From Synchiropus splendidus (taxonomy: Eukaryota > Chordata > Actinopteri > Syngnathiformes > Callionymidae): 64,000 bases of DNA. Made by a program: the position numbers and the translations under genes. The stretch's first letter is position 1, and every line of letters starts with the position of its first letter. Under the pieces are notes generated by a model that saw only the letters and a list, made by a program, of their open reading frames with translations, ran no database searches and was not told where the DNA came from. Below, piece by piece: positions 37,601 to 51,438 of this stretch. The DNA is taken from contig NC_071345.1 of NCBI RefSeq assembly GCF_027744825.2, positions 7,224,001 through 7,288,000 of the forward strand. The letters run 5' to 3'.

Positions 37601-40600
37601 GTTCTCTAGAGACATTCTTGCTGCAGTTCCAGTGTTCTGCGTTTATCTCACATCTGCCCATAAGAAGGTTCCCAGGGGTCCAACAGCACACAGACCGGGT
37701 CTCCCTTTGTTCTCATGTATGTTTTAAACTAACTGCGCAACTCTATCCTGTGCACGAGTGGCCTTGGGTGGTCCGCCACTGATTTCATTATTTATTAAAC
37801 GTGTGTTTCATCTTGACTGCTGTCGCAGCACAGAAGGATAAAGAGTGAATGTGACTTTTGGAAAGGACCTCTCAGTGAGCCTGCTGTAAGAAAGCTCCTA
37901 ATGTATGGGCTGTGGGAAAAACAGTGAATGTAATACTCTCATTTCATCCACCAGACAGCAGACAAACATGAGCCGTCAGCAAATGCTTTGTGGTAATGGA
38001 TAGTACTCAATTTCTATGAAAGCATATCTGGACCAGGCGAACGGGTTATGGGTTATTTCAATATTTCAAGTCACCATTCAATTCAACTCACTGCCTTACT
38101 GGGTCTGCACTAACCACTGCAGGCCAGAATCAGAGGATGAAGATGCTCTCACTGAGTCATCTACACCAAATGCAGGGAAGAGACACCATCTGTGACTTTA
38201 ATTAGTCCCTACTAACTGCTGTGGATTTTATTGCAGCCAATGTGGGGAGTCCAGGCACTCACAGCAGGGAAGGTCTCGCGGTCCAGAAGGATGCTCTGTG
38301 CGTCTGCTCATCTTACCCGTCTAATGACTTAACCTTCACATCAGCCAAAGTCCATTTCAGTGCAGAATAACATGCATTTTGTCAATCACCCAAAAACCCA
38401 TCCTGCATTCACAAAGAGCCAAAATCATGTATACGGACATCAGGAACCGTAAAACTTGCATCAACATTTAATTTGAGGATGGGCTGCAACAACTTGTCGA
38501 CACTGTCATTAATAATGAACGACTAAATTGCAGGCAGTTGTTGTTCAAGTCCTAATGTCAGTGGACTGTTTTCCACCAACATGCAATTTAACTTTGGGAA
38601 TCGGAACCCAATCGGAACGACTAAAGTATGGCAACATTTCACAACAGGCTGATCGAAGACTTAAGTGAAGTGCAACCATTCCCAAATGTACCTTTTGAAA
38701 CACATTTTGAGCAATTAAAATGTGAAGTTTAAATACAAACTATTGCAATTTACAACACTACAACGAGACAATGAGCCATATTTGTCGACCCATAAGCATG
38801 TCTTATGGTGACAAGTTGACTAATTGTTAAGCTACTCTGTGATGACTATAAAAATCTGAATGAATGCATGCTAGTGCCTAGCAACACACAAGCAGAGAAG
38901 GACAAAAGGTAAATTAAAGAAGCCGATATGTTGAGGAAGTGACATTTGATATTGTGATTATATCATCTAGAAATAATCCAGGCAGCATCTAGTCTGTTAA
39001 TGATATCTAATGACTGGTAAGTACACATCGGAGAACCTTAAGTGCAGCTCAATGCATTTACTACTTAAGATTGTGTGTTGAATGTCCAGAGAAATAGCAT
39101 TACAAGGCAAATTACACCTACCTCTCTGTGCGCTCTCCACTTTGCAGGTTGAAGAGCAGCGAGGGCACGATCTTGTCCATGTGCTGAGGGTCCCAAATAT
39201 TGGCCTGAAGCTCATCATTCACTGTCTTCCTCACTACCCCTTGGAGACCCTTGATACCTGCCATCCTGATCCTAGAGCAACAGACACAATTACATAACCG
39301 AATCTATAAATAGATGATTAAAGGCCGTCTGACTCTCTTCATCGTCTGCATCACCAACTGTCTGGATTATTTTTAAACAAGCCATTTTGTCTATTTTCAG
39401 CTGTTGATAAATGCAGGGAGGTTTAAGTTTTGATCAAGAGGATGAAAAGGTCAGTGGTGATCTTAAAATAAACAGAAGAAGCTGAGAATGAATATTCAGA
39501 CATTCAACATTTGCCTCTATCCACTCACTTGGTGCGGACGTCTGGGTCTTCGTAGCCAGAGTGGCACATCTCACTGAAGCGTGACACAAAGAAGTCGTAG
39601 CTACGGTGGTACGAGGGCGTATCCTCCTCAATGTTGGCAAACTTCACAAACTGCAGGAGAAACAGACAGGGCAATGAATCTTATCAGGAGGACAGAAGTC
39701 TGTCCTCGAATGAAATCAGGCATCACACCGCAGGAAAAATGAACACTGCACTAATGCTGCTGCTCTTTACAGTTCTAGCACCTGCACCCTTTCACATCGG
39801 TCACATATTTTATTATGTTATATTCTACATTACTGTTATCCAACACAAAAAAAGAAATCCCTTTTCATTTTACAATAGAGGCAATAAACCTTTTTCGGAC
39901 TCTGCAACATCCTTTATACAAAAACTAAAGGATTGATATAACTGGTGGTGCAATGGCACAGTGCATCTGAATAACTAATGTAAAATGTGTATCATTAATA
40001 GTCATTTAAAGTACTTTCAAAGTTCGAACACATTAATGAGAATTACACAAACACAGACCTTGTGGTGTTTTGCGAATTCATTTGGGCTAATTCTATTAAA
40101 AATCAAATTCTATGGTGCGTATCCTTTGATTAATGTCAAACTGCACTGTACAACTCATTAGGAGTGAAAGGCATAGAGCAGTCGGGGTGCCCTCCTACTG
40201 AGCCAGAAATGTCACCACTTAAACATCCTGACAGCTTGTTTCACCAACTGCCCAATTAATGCATTATAAATGGTTTTGTTTGGCAAGCCAGATTGAACCT
40301 GATGTAGTACCATGCTCTGCAGGTTTCCATACCAAAAGACAGAAGTAACTGATAATCAAAAAGGAGTGAAAAGTCGTGAAAAAATGCAATAAATGTAAGT
40401 GAAGTGCTCCATCAGCAAGTTAATTAAATGAATCCAGAACAGGGCCGGTGTGAAGGACGGTTAAGATTTCCTGGACAAGTGCCAGAGGGAGCAGCTCCAG
40501 GCCACAGCAGAGAACGAATAATCTTGTCCAAGTCATTAGGATCTACCTAGACTGATGCGGGACATCGATATTATGGAGTCTAAGAGGTACTTTAGTTCTT

Positions 40601-43600
40601 CTAGTCAATGTGTCTGGACTTCACAATGTTCTGTGAGAAAAAGTGAAATGTGACTTTCTCATCTGGAGTCATGAGGGCAGATTTTTGACTCTGTGGTGAC
40701 AACAGCTATCTTCATTGGTGCAGCAGCCTCACAATCTCTGACAGGGTGTGACTGAAAAGACTGATTAAAAAGTTGTACTCTCGCTTAGCCCTGCAGGCGA
40801 GAACCAGAGAGGTGATACTGGAAATTTCATCGCAACTACTTCTTGAGACTTCCACACTGGAGGGCGGGTCGTGCACTTCAGCAGCAGAAACTCATTCCTT
40901 CTACACTCAAGTGTGGGTTCAATTTGCAGAAGTGCTATGCAGCTGTGCCCCAAACCTTTAGACCATAAACGCATCCAGAGAAGTAGTGGCATGTTGAGAG
41001 AAATACTTGTCTGTACAGTTGAGCTTAGAGGATGGCAGTGACAGTCTTGCAGTGATAAACTGTCTAATCCTCACCTTTCACCTCTCACTGTCACAGGTCA
41101 GCTTCAAAGTGGACCCACACTGAGCACATTAACAGGACAGACTCAAGAAAGAAAGTATACCTGAGGTGACGCTTGGACCAAGTGTTTCTCAAATAAGTGA
41201 ACAATAAGAACAGCACTAATCAATTCCTCCAAATATTCCCAACAACATGCATTATCAACAGATTAGCAGCTACATCTGTTCAACATACACACCCATGTGC
41301 TTGAGAGACTGACAGCAGAAAGATTATGAGCAAGATGCGTGTCTTGACAATCTGTGTGGACGACAGCTGAGCTTTGCCAACGTGCTCTGCAGCTAATCTG
41401 ATTCCCTTTATGCATCCCCTGCTGACCCTGCCGGCAGCACTGATAGCTGCTTTCCACATCAGTCACTCACTCTACTCCGACTAAGATTTTGGGCCTGTTT
41501 ATTCTCTAAATATCTGCCTTCCTGGAGAAACTTAATTGAGCCATCAGTTTCGGGAATGCAAGAGAAGAATGGAAAAAGAAGATGGTAGTAGTCACCTTTG
41601 AAGACCCTAATGAACCTGTGTTTTAGAAAGCTCTCTTCTATTAGTACCCAAGTACACAATGGATGAAGTCTGAGGACCCAGAAAGACACCCATTGAATAC
41701 AGAGCAGGTTACTTCTTTGCCTTTCACTAAGTTTCACCTTAGAATTTGTAGACATTGGTGCTATAAAAAGGAGTCTTTAATGACTACTCGAGATAGAAAA
41801 CTCAAACTAATTATGCGAATAGAAAAGATTCAGACAGAAGTCTTTTGTTGAAGCTTCAGATACCCTGCCTCCAAATGAAAATGAAAATTAAATGTCAAAG
41901 GGCATGTTAACTCTTGTCTCTATTTTTGCCCAAATACTTCAAAAAAGGTTCAGGAGTAGTTGGGAGATAATGACTACTAATTCCAATTTTCAGTCAAATA
42001 ATATTTCGGAGGCAAGAAATAGAAAATAAAACACTGCTACTTACCGAGTTGGTTCCAAGGATCTGCAAACTGGGTTTGTCCGACTCAAGCAACTTCCGCA
42101 CCATCTTCAAAAAACTCTCCACAAAAAGGTTGATACTCTGACAGTGACAGGCCATCAGCAGCTGGTCCAGAGCTTCCATGGCGATGCACACATATCTGAG
42201 TGATGGGGAGAAGACAGAACAAAATCTGTCAATGTCACAAGACTAAACTGGTCTGTTTGTTAAATGCAGAATGCGTGAAGCAGCAGGAATCATATATCTG
42301 AATTAGGCAGACAGTTGTAGGGTAGAATATTAATTAGGATGTCTGTGGTTACCAAAGCGTCATGATATATTTATGAGAAAAATTTTAAGACACTTTTTTT
42401 GGCAAAAGCGAGACAGTCTATCATCACAGTTCAAAGAAGACGCACATATTGTTTTATAAATGGCAACCTGTGGGTCGTGCCTACCCATATCTGTGCCGAG
42501 CAACATCCCTTGACAACCTCTCAGACAGGTACGCTCCGATCCGGTCCAGTTTCTCTGGAGCTGACAGAGCGTAGAATGTCAGCTTCTCCATGTTGGCCTT
42601 CACCAGTCCATCCTGGCAGGTGACAGAGAGAGAAAAACATTGGACTGGTCAAATGACTAGAATTTAAATTCTGGATCCCTCAACCACTTTTTAGTGTGGA
42701 AGATACTCAGTAAATGAATGTTCATTTCAGTGTTCTTATACATTGCAAACTTACTTTAACTAAACTTAAATTAGAACGATAACCCACATTGGTAAAGCAA
42801 AATTAGATCAAAGACTACTCCTCCGCTTTTCCCCTTCCCGTGACCTGCTTCTCACATGTGTAGATTAGGTCTCACTCTTGACATTTATTGACAGAAAGGT
42901 TCTACATAAGGAAAAAGCAGAGAGATGCCTTTGTCATCTTGTTTTCTCATACATATATATGTTGAAGTTTAAATACTGTGAAACACCACATTAATTATGA
43001 AGTAACAGTTACACGATTCCCAAGACTCCACACCAATGTTAGTTACACTTCCAATGACAGTCGTTCAAGCAGAGAAATTCTTATTTTGGGAATTCAAAGT
43101 CAAAAAGAAGTACTTCAGATTTGGCAGAAGATCTGACGGCTAAAGTGGGTTACTGCAGTTGAACAGAAGCACAGATGAAAAGCTTCCGCAGCCAACTCTG
43201 TTCATGAGTCATCGGCATCAAATTCTAAAACATGAGAGCTCCAATATAACCTGCAGTTGGACATGAAGAGTGTGAAGGCAGATGACACGGAGGAGGTTCG
43301 AAATTCAACACACTACAAGTCAATTTCACTCATGTGTTTGAGGAAATTAAGCGTCAAAGCGTCGTAGACTCAGTGTGTTAGTGAAACTAATCTTTGATGC
43401 CCCATGTTTCGAAATTATCCAACAAGTTCCAGTGTTTACCAAACAATCTTCTGAGTATTGTGTCTTACCTCGGGATCTTCTGGGAAGATGTTGTCCACCA
43501 GCCTCTTATACCGAGGCCGGAGCGCCCCACAGCAGCCACAGACCCCTAAGGAATACAAAAGCAGTTGTCAGGAATAACTGTAAACTGAAAATATCAAATT

Positions 43601-46600
43601 CAACTTTTGTGTGTTAACCAGAAAATTCAATATAGATTCTCAGTTATGCTGTACAGAAAGAGAAGTCTCACAAATCGCTCCATTATTATGGTCTCCGAAC
43701 AACTTCCCGACAACTACACTGTGATAATTCTGCTGAGAATAACAAAAAAATGTACCCATCTACCTCATGTCTTCACCAGACAAATTAATTCCTTACAAAA
43801 GGATTTGTTAAGCTTTAACTTTTCTCCTTTTAGGAATCAAGCCACAAATGAAAGCGGGAGAATGATTCTTCACTGTGCCTCCTGTCAAAACCAGCATAAT
43901 GTGACAAAGCATATTCTGACAGTGATACTATTGTGTCTAGTCTGCGTTATAAACAGAAATGTTTGAGACGCAGAGAAATATTTGAGCACTCACAAATGTG
44001 TTTTCAGAGTCAATAAGAGTTGCAAGTAACTACAAATGCCAAACATATCACTTGGTTATGGAACAGTAGTTGCTTTATGCATCAAACATTAGCCACACAG
44101 CATGATTTGAGAGCCAACAAAGATTATTAAGAAAGTGAGCAAAACAAAAACATAGTTGACACAACAGAGTCCCACTGTGTTGTATAACATCAGCTCTGTC
44201 ACATGACCTAACAGGAGCTATTGTGCAGAAGGCTGTTTGAAGTTGGAAAGATTACAGGAGGAATGTGGTCACAAGGAAAACAGGCCAAAACAATACCACC
44301 ACACAAACACACACACGGATTGTCTCGGTTTCCATCAATGCACTCAAGAGAAGCCTTGAAGAGTTGTGAGGCAATAGCTGATTGCTTGGTTTTGATTGGC
44401 TGAGGACATTCAGCAGTGGTGAGTCATAAAGGGTCCCGGAGAGGATAAGGAAAAGAGGGTCACTATAAAATACCCAGAAATAGCTGCCTTTACATAAAGT
44501 CTTGTTGGAGCAGGAATTTGGGAGAACATAATACAAGAAAATTGAAACGCGGTCTGTTTGTTGAGACAGCAGGCTTTATGAACAACTCCAGAGGATGGTA
44601 AACAAAAATAGCCTTTGCTTCCCTTTTCTCCTCACATGAAGAAGCTTGGTATTTAAATCCAAACAAGTTACTGGGAGTAACCCACATGATTGTAAAGATG
44701 GCAAAAAGAAAACAGTCTCAGCTCGTCACAGAAAAACACTTATGTTTGAAGAGATAAAGACAAATTAAATGCATAAAAAACCTGTGACCTTATGGCTTCT
44801 GATGACAGAAAAAGGTCTTCACAGAGGAGGGAGGAATTTCTTAGTGATTGCTGTGTTTTAAGGGTGTATGATCTATCACTGAAAGCTATGGGTCTATTTA
44901 TAGATCACCTATTCTTCACTCCATCACTTCAAACACTAATGAAGACTCTGCACTCATCCCTGCTATGCTGGCCTGGGGCCAGTGAGCTGGAGTCAAAGAT
45001 GAAAATGAAAAAGCTTGTCCTTACGTGTGGACACCAGGAGAAATGGCCCCTTGAGCAAAAGGAAGGGATGTAAGTGTGATGGGGGAGGTTGTGAGTCACA
45101 AAGCTGAGAGGTTCTTCAGTATGGCCATCAATTCATCAGTCAAAATCCAATGGAAGATGACGATGCAAATATCATTTGAGTTAGATTAGAAAAGATTAGT
45201 TATCTGGCAATACATTTTTAATAACACGTTTTGTGTGTCACTAGGAATGTATGTTTTGAATCTGATTATTTTTAAGACATCATCATCTTCCTTAGAATGA
45301 GAGCCACCAATACTGGGACACAAAAAAATACAGGCCGGAAAATAGAGACCACAATTGTGGGTGTTGATGTAAGAAGTGACAAGGATAGGTAGGAGGATAA
45401 GTATTATGTTTGTGATGGAAAACACCTAACAAGGGGTCTCACGACATCCGCCCACACTGTGCTGCGAGCTGCCAGCATATTTAGGGGCTGCACACTGAAA
45501 CTCAAGCACCGTTTTAATCACAAACCCACACACAAACACGGTGCCGCTGCATGCAAATGATAAACTAATACAGAACTAAATCATTCAATGGTGGATAATT
45601 TAATGGTAATAACTCTATGACTATTATCACCCAAGAAGCCATGAAGAATTTTCGAGTTTCCCAACTGTCAAAATCCATATGCCATTAAGCATCTTTGATA
45701 TTGTCTATTCATATATAAATGCAACTGTTCCTGTTTTTAAGAGCGCCTGCAATATTATATATCTATATATTAATATATATATATAATGAAGTCACAAGGC
45801 AGTGATAAGAATATTGCTGCATAATGGTATCATGTCCTTAAGCCAACATCCAAGTCCCAAGGCTGGCAGGGGAGAGTAAATATAGTTTGGAAAGCCAGTC
45901 AAGTGAATATTTAACACATCCAGGATCTGTGTTTGCAGAGGCTTCTTCCTCAGTGAGGGACAACTGCTATGATGTGACCTCATGCAAAAAACAAAAAAAA
46001 ACACATTAACTCACTCACTCATATAATTAGCGTAAACAAGATACCACCTGAGCAAAGTGCACTTCTCATGAAGCAAGTCAGGGGCTACATTACATAAGAG
46101 GAAGAGGGGGAACACCAACCAAAGTCTGCTATTTTTATATCTGCGCACAAAGCGGAGGGGAGACACAGATCGTGACGAATGATAATTGGAAAATTGATAG
46201 AGAATGCGGACAAGGTGTGAAATATGAATAACAAGCTGCTGTTTCAACAGCGCATGTAAACATGTTCATTTGTTTTGCAAAACACACATCCATAGAGGAG
46301 ATGGTCGTATAATAGTGAGAGAGGTCCGAGGTGATCAGACTTAAATAAATACATGTTTGCTTCAACAGTATGGTGGGAGAATCAAAGCCATAACATTTGA
46401 GAGATTTATACCATAAATTATATTAAAAAGGAGTCATACTTATTATTCGTGCTATTCGAGCTCAAGATCAGATTCCATGATTGTCTTGGCTATATATGAA
46501 ACCTCTGAATTGAAACACCTCAGTCGAGTTGACTGTTCTTCAAGCTCTAAATGTAGAAATCTGAAGCCATGGAGCCTTGGGCATCAGGCATAAATCTAAT

Positions 46601-48155
46601 GTTACAGTCTGCAACATATCAATTCAGCACTATATGTAACAAAGTAGCTGTTCTCATCCATACACATCTGCACGTCTATCATCATTTAATCCTTGCACTT
46701 AAAAGTCAGCTTAGCAGCACATATTCAATGCTGTAAAGTGGCATACGACATGGCAGGAGTAACGTGACCGCCACGCTAATGTGCAGACAAAACAGCCACC
46801 AAATCCCTGTGCCATGAGCGATGCACCATGCTATGAATCACTATCAGATTGGAGCTTTGTTGTCAAGGGAAACAACAATTCATTACCTAACAACCTCGAA
46901 TGTTTGCCCATCAATAGTCTCTAAACTCAGAGCCAAGCTTAGTGCATTTTTAATTAGAGTAAATCGACGTGCCATCAATCAATGTCCCAGTAAAACCATT
47001 GGCACTGTTAACGGCAGAATATTCCCCAGGGAATTCTCGACAGGGCAGGGAACCTGGCACTGCACTTTTGCACAATGAAGACGGCAATCATTTAGTCACC
47101 TACTGCCGTTTGTTTTCCGGTGGATAAGGGGAATTGGACGGTTTTAACATGCTCCTGCGTCAATACAAATCCCAGGTTGAGCCCTCCCCCTCTTGCTTAA
47201 AGAAGGCACCTGAAGCGACCATTGACACTGGTTTATCAGGAAAACTTGGCCTGGAGTAAAACATTATGTAAAGACAATTATTCTGTCGGTTGCTAGTAAA
47301 CAAATGAAGCTGATGGATTGAAAACGTTGAAAACTACTTAACAATGCAAATTTGTTTAGAAATTCTGAGTGGCAATACCCCCAACAGTCCATCACAGAGC
47401 ATATTGAGGCAACTTATATTGACAGCTTTGGGTATTTGAGAGACAACAATTGAATTGAAGGTTTTGGTTTATAGTAAGAATGCAAAAATATTTTGTCCAT
47501 ATTAATAAAAACAACTGTAAAAACATTATACATGATATTTAGCTATATTTTTAACCCTGACTGAAATATTTTTAACTGAATAGTGGAACTGTTGACAGGA
47601 TTGGAATGCACACATAATGTCACATGGTTTTGTGTACAATTCACACAGTGGATGGCGCTATGATTTCAACACATTTAATAAAACAACAAAATGAAGTTGA
47701 AGCCATCAGGTCTCTGTATCTCATATAAGTAAATGGGAGTATCTAAGACATTTCTGGCAAGTGGCTATATTAACCTACTAGTCCAGAACACAACAAGCCT
47801 ATTTACAAGAATCCTTTAAGAGCAGAGGAATTAATTCCCAAGATCGAGGAAAAGAAATATAAGAATGAGGCCTGAAAGACAAAAATTGCTCACTTTACCG
47901 AAAATAAACATTTCCAAATGGCTGTTCCGTTCCAAAATAGTGCTGAAGCCTCACCAGAGACAACACAGTCCTCTCACTAATGTGCTTCTACGGGAAGTGA
48001 CCGCCTCTTTCTGAGGAAGCATGGTTGTAGAATGTAGCAAAACTGGCTCGGTACTGGATGCCTTAAACCACTCACATTCTTAAATTAGCCCAGAAAAAAA
48101 TGTACACACAGACATGCTTAAAATCTGAAGACTGATTGTTGTCCTTACCGTACAT
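31610..48155 (-). CDS. efr3b: EFR3 homolog B, plasma-membrane anchor of the PI4KIIIalpha complex
   Basis: 23 coding exons (5' to 3'): 48155-48149, 43545-43469, 42612-42485, 42195-42045, 39650-39529, 39271-39122, 37405-37271, 36282-36204, 35713-35578, 35499-35338, 35244-35133, 35062-35011, 34875-34703, 34628-34553, 34468-34307, 34063-33932, 33858-33791, 33718-33591, 33244-33153, 33083-33035, 32014-31908, 31833-31784, 31715-31610. All have AG/GT borders and compatible phases; total 817 aa, as I recall for human EFR3B. The N-terminus MYGVCGCCGALRPRYKR carries Cys 5, 7 and 8, the palmitoylation cluster that tethers EFR3 to the plasma membrane, followed by a basic patch and a long alpha-helical repeat rod. 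The protein recruits TTC7 and PI4KA for PI4P synthesis. Segments SPSPLQASEKEKESPIEL and VTPVLMHLDNHSLWQGK distinguish EFR3B from EFR3A; the C-terminus is YEMKFPDLCVY. The first coding exon holds only 7 coding bases. Confidence 0.97.
33394..33425. repeat. Perfect 14-bp hairpin in an EFR3B intron
   Basis: CATTATGTTTTGAA (33394-33407) is the exact reverse complement of 33412-33425, with a TCCT loop. It lies between EFR3B coding exons 18 and 19. Confidence 0.9.
36001..36017 (+). promoter_or_regulatory. Candidate CTCF-like site in an EFR3B intron
   Basis: GGCCAGTAGATGGTGCT matches the vertebrate CTCF core (CCASYAGRKGGCRS-type) at all but about one key position. It lies between EFR3B exons 8 and 9. 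Motif likeness only. Confidence 0.3.
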
Positions 48156-48440
48156 CGATCGTGATGTTGGAGGCTCTCACTACAGATGCTTATGTTTCCC
48201 CTAAAGGCTCAGCCACTCATAGAGACATGCTGCTGTGCCAATAAGCACCGCAAACACACACTCTGCTCACACTGGAATAAATGCCTGCACGTGTGCTCGG
48301 AGCTGAAGGCAGATGAATGCGCACCGTGATTGGTGCAGAGGCTAGCTTGATGCAATGAATTACACACACACACACACACATACACTCTCACTCTCTCGCT
48401 CCCCCCACTGCGCAGACACACACACACACAGCAACATACA
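48156..48440 (-). promoter_or_regulatory. EFR3B proximal promoter/5' UTR region with TG repeats
   Basis: Sequence immediately 5' of the MYG start. It contains two CA/TG microsatellite runs (48363-48380 and 48416-48430) and no TATA box that I can see. The transcription start is not determinable. A CTGTAG at about 48180 could instead be a splice acceptor, which would place the real promoter further upstream. Confidence 0.35.
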
Positions 48441-49219
48441 CGCAAAGCGCAGCTGACAGGCAACGTCAGAGCGAGCGTGCCGTGATGACCTTGGATTTTG
48501 CCGTTTGTCTTGGTTTGTCCTCAAAGATGTAGTGAAGGTTTCACATGTAGCTGTGGTTACTGCACACGTTTTAATCACATTTCACAGTTGCAAGGAATCG
48601 AATGCTGAGAAAACGAGGATAGAGGAGGAAAGACCTTCGATCCAACCTTCTCTCTCTCAACCTTTACTTCACCATGAGCATCATCGAGACTTCTGCAGTG
48701 CATTTATGATACATCAGAAACACTTTCAGGGAGATTTGAAATAAATTATATACATGGCAATAAAGATAGTAGCTAAAAATTGCTTTCTTTTGTTTTTATT
48801 TTAAGATTAAAATATATTAATTGATGGAACATTTTAATAAAGTGAGATGGATTATGTACAACAACTTCTCAGAATAATTTCTCGTATCAAATGATTTCTA
48901 ACCGAATATCTTCTGCAATAATAGTTAAATTATTTTCCAACGCTAACATTGATAATAAAAATGGTTTAAATGGTGATGACGCGTGTCCCAGGTATATGGG
49001 ACAACAAAAGCACAATACACCAACACACAGCTCAATCCCGATTTAATAGGAATACATAATGCTGTTCCGAGTATTAAGAGAAAACTAAAGCAAATCTAAC
49101 TTTACTGCATTTACAAATCACGCTGCAAAAACATTACTAAAACTGTGTCTCTTATTAGCACAACAATTAAGCTCATTGACAAGTGCCACAGGCTGAACAG
49201 AGGTTGTATTGTCACTTAC

Positions 49220-49314
49220 CCTTGCCAACACGATGGTCCAACAGGGTGCGACAATCCAGTGCCAACCTCTGAGAGGCCGGGACATCGGGTGCAGGCAAGG
49301 GCATGACAAACACA
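49220..49314 (-). CDS. efr3b: Candidate alternative first coding exon of EFR3B
   Basis: A minus-strand exon bounded by TTGCTTTTAG (acceptor, exon 5' end 49314) and a consensus donor AAGG/GTAAGTG (exon end 49220). An ATG at 49304-49302 opens 28 codons plus one base, the same phase as the 7-base MYG exon, so it splices in frame onto the exon ending at 43545. The predicted protein would begin MPLPAPDVPASQRLALDC, then RTLLDHRVGK, then GVCGCCGALRPR. This would move the palmitoylated cysteines about 26 residues inward. I do not recognise the peptide; the exon call rests on splice signals and phase. It could be spurious or non-coding. Confidence 0.45.
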
Positions 49315-50088
49315 CTAAAAGCAACAACTACCAATCTTTAAAGCAACAAGCTACAGAACCACATAAATAAAAACCTACAGCAATTATCAGATACGTTGAA
49401 ATAGAATCTAAACAAGCTCACATGAATATGTTTCAAACTGTTCCAACCTGCTCTACTTCACCATAGATGAGTCCCCAAAACAAAAAAAAACAGAATAAAT
49501 AAAAAAAAACGTATGTCCCTTAAGTGCTGCTCCTCTGGAAAGTCAAAACCAGCGAATAATCCTTGCAGAGCAGTTGCACTTGAGGTTAGTAATTCATATT
49601 AGTACATAAGACAGGTTGACCGTATTATGTGGAGATTAGCGATGTGTCCTTCAATAGCTGAACTGGTCTCAGTGCGCGAACCTCTCACTCTCATTAATAT
49701 CCATCCGACAACACAATGCATCCCTCTATCCACTCTGGGTCAAGAGGACACACAAAGAGGAGGGCAGAAGGAAGCAGGGAACAAGAGAATCACACGATAA
49801 CCTTTCAGTTTGTGGGCTTGATATTCAAGGAATTTGGTGCAATAAAAAACCATGTTAGGATTTTTCCAGAACTGGTCGTGCATAACATTTTCAGGCAAAA
49901 ATGTCTCCTTTTTCAGTTTAGAACAACACACAAATCGATTACTGCCTTAATATCCGACATTTCACTCCAGGGCGGAGAAAAAACGAACCAAACAAACATT
50001 ATTAGGGCCACTCTCAGGCTCTTACGACCACAACGGAAATTGGATGTCTGCGAACTTTTTCACACCTACCCGTCATGTTGGATATCAG

Positions 50089-50101
50089 CCACTAGAGGGT
50101 G
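50089..50101 (+). promoter_or_regulatory. Candidate CTCF-like site
   Basis: CCACTAGAGGGTG closely resembles the CTCF core consensus. It lies between the proximal and the proposed distal EFR3B promoters. Motif likeness only. Confidence 0.3.
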
Positions 50102-50572
50102 TAGTTTCATTCAGGTCCACAGAGTTTTAAGGCAGGGTGACGCGCGACCCTGAAACCTACACTCGTCAATCAGGAAAACCCCAGGATCATCTGCGGCCTG
50201 CGGAAGTCGAAACACAAATCAGCGTGTATCCCTCAGAATTTTGCTTATGAACGTCCCTACCACATCGATATCGTTCCAGTTTAATTGTACATGAGTAATT
50301 ATTCCTTTAACATGATCAAAAGTTGAATATTTTAGCGTATGTTCCATCACTGTCAGCTTGTCAGAAGTCCGTGAACAAAACATGTGTTCACGGCGAATTA
50401 TTAATTATCACCAACACAAAACAATGTTCATTCTCTATCATAACAGTACAGGCCGTGTTATTTCACGTAAAATTAAAGCAACACCATCCAGGCGACTAGC
50501 GGCTAAGCTAACAACATAGCAGCAGCACTTGGGGAAACCCTTCAGCTCCACTGCTTTAAAAGCGTTACTCAC

Positions 50573-50640
50573 CATATAACGAAGAACACCCAGCCTCCCG
50601 ACTGTCGAGCATGTACGTAGTTATTAATAACCATTAGGCA
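50573..50640 (-). other. Possible distal 5' UTR exon of EFR3B
   Basis: Minus-strand segment ending in ATATG followed by GTGAGTAACG, a good donor at 50573. If joined to the exon at 49314-49220 it would serve as a leader, because its own reading frame does not continue in the EFR3B frame. The 5' end is a guess. Confidence 0.3.
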
Positions 50641-50805
50641 CTCATAGAGATGAATTCATATCAACACGTTTGCGACAAAGCCACCGTTTCTTATTCTCAA
50701 GTCACCGGCTGTTTAAGTCCGACTCTATGAATCAGCCGCCAGGGATGCTTCACCATACGAGACTTGTCAGTGTCACAAGTTTTGGGAGGAACAGTAAATA
50801 CGGAA

Positions 50806-50840
<35 letters not shown>
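50806..50840. repeat. (ATT)n microsatellite
   Basis: Eleven or more uninterrupted ATT triplets. Confidence 0.97.
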
Positions 50841-51238
50841 CGTCATTGCTGCTGTTGTTTTTATTTATTACATTAGTTAACATGATAATAATAATATCCA
50901 GACTTGTCTTTGACAAGATAATGTTTTTAATTTATCTTTCTTTTTTGTGGCGGTAATATTAGGAAGTGCTTGATATCATATTAAAAATCTCAAATGATGA
51001 GAAAACATAAACGGTAAATTACGTAGCTTCGGTAAAGTATATGATGTGTCTCATGTTCTCTTCACGCATTATAATTCTATAACCAACCTTATCCTGTTCT
51101 GTGTCTTTCCAGTTAATTCAATGGGACTATAATAGATTTCATACCAAAATACTAATAATAGATTATGTATACAAAATTAGCCCTCTGAATTTCAGTCAGG
51201 GAAGGACATATACAACATCAAATTGAAACAATTGAAGT

Positions 51239-51295
51239 GACAAGGGTGGGATTCGAACCCATCCATGGATGAGCGGTCCGGCACCTTAACCACTC
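51239..51295 (-). pseudogene. Truncated tRNA-Ser(GCT)-like fragment
   Basis: On the minus strand this reads GAGTGGTTAAGG (D-arm/A box), an anticodon-like loop CCGCTCA holding GCT, then GGTTCGAATCC, an intact B box, and CCCTTGTC for the 3' acceptor strand. The 5' acceptor strand and the long variable arm are missing, so it cannot fold as a normal serine tRNA. Confidence 0.6.
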
Positions 51296-51438
51296 ACAAA
51301 CTATTAAAAATGAAATAACTTTTTGTTGTTTGTTTTACCAAGATGAATGATGTCCACCTGCATCAGTATATATTAAAATTAGTTTATGGACCATTAAGCT
51401 TACATATGCATTCATATGTATGTATGTATGTATGCATT

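Noticed and set aside
49716..50153. 145-aa open frame on the + strand near the EFR3B distal promoter
   Set aside because: No recognisable domain, no splice support, and biased composition. Probably chance in a less AT-rich region.
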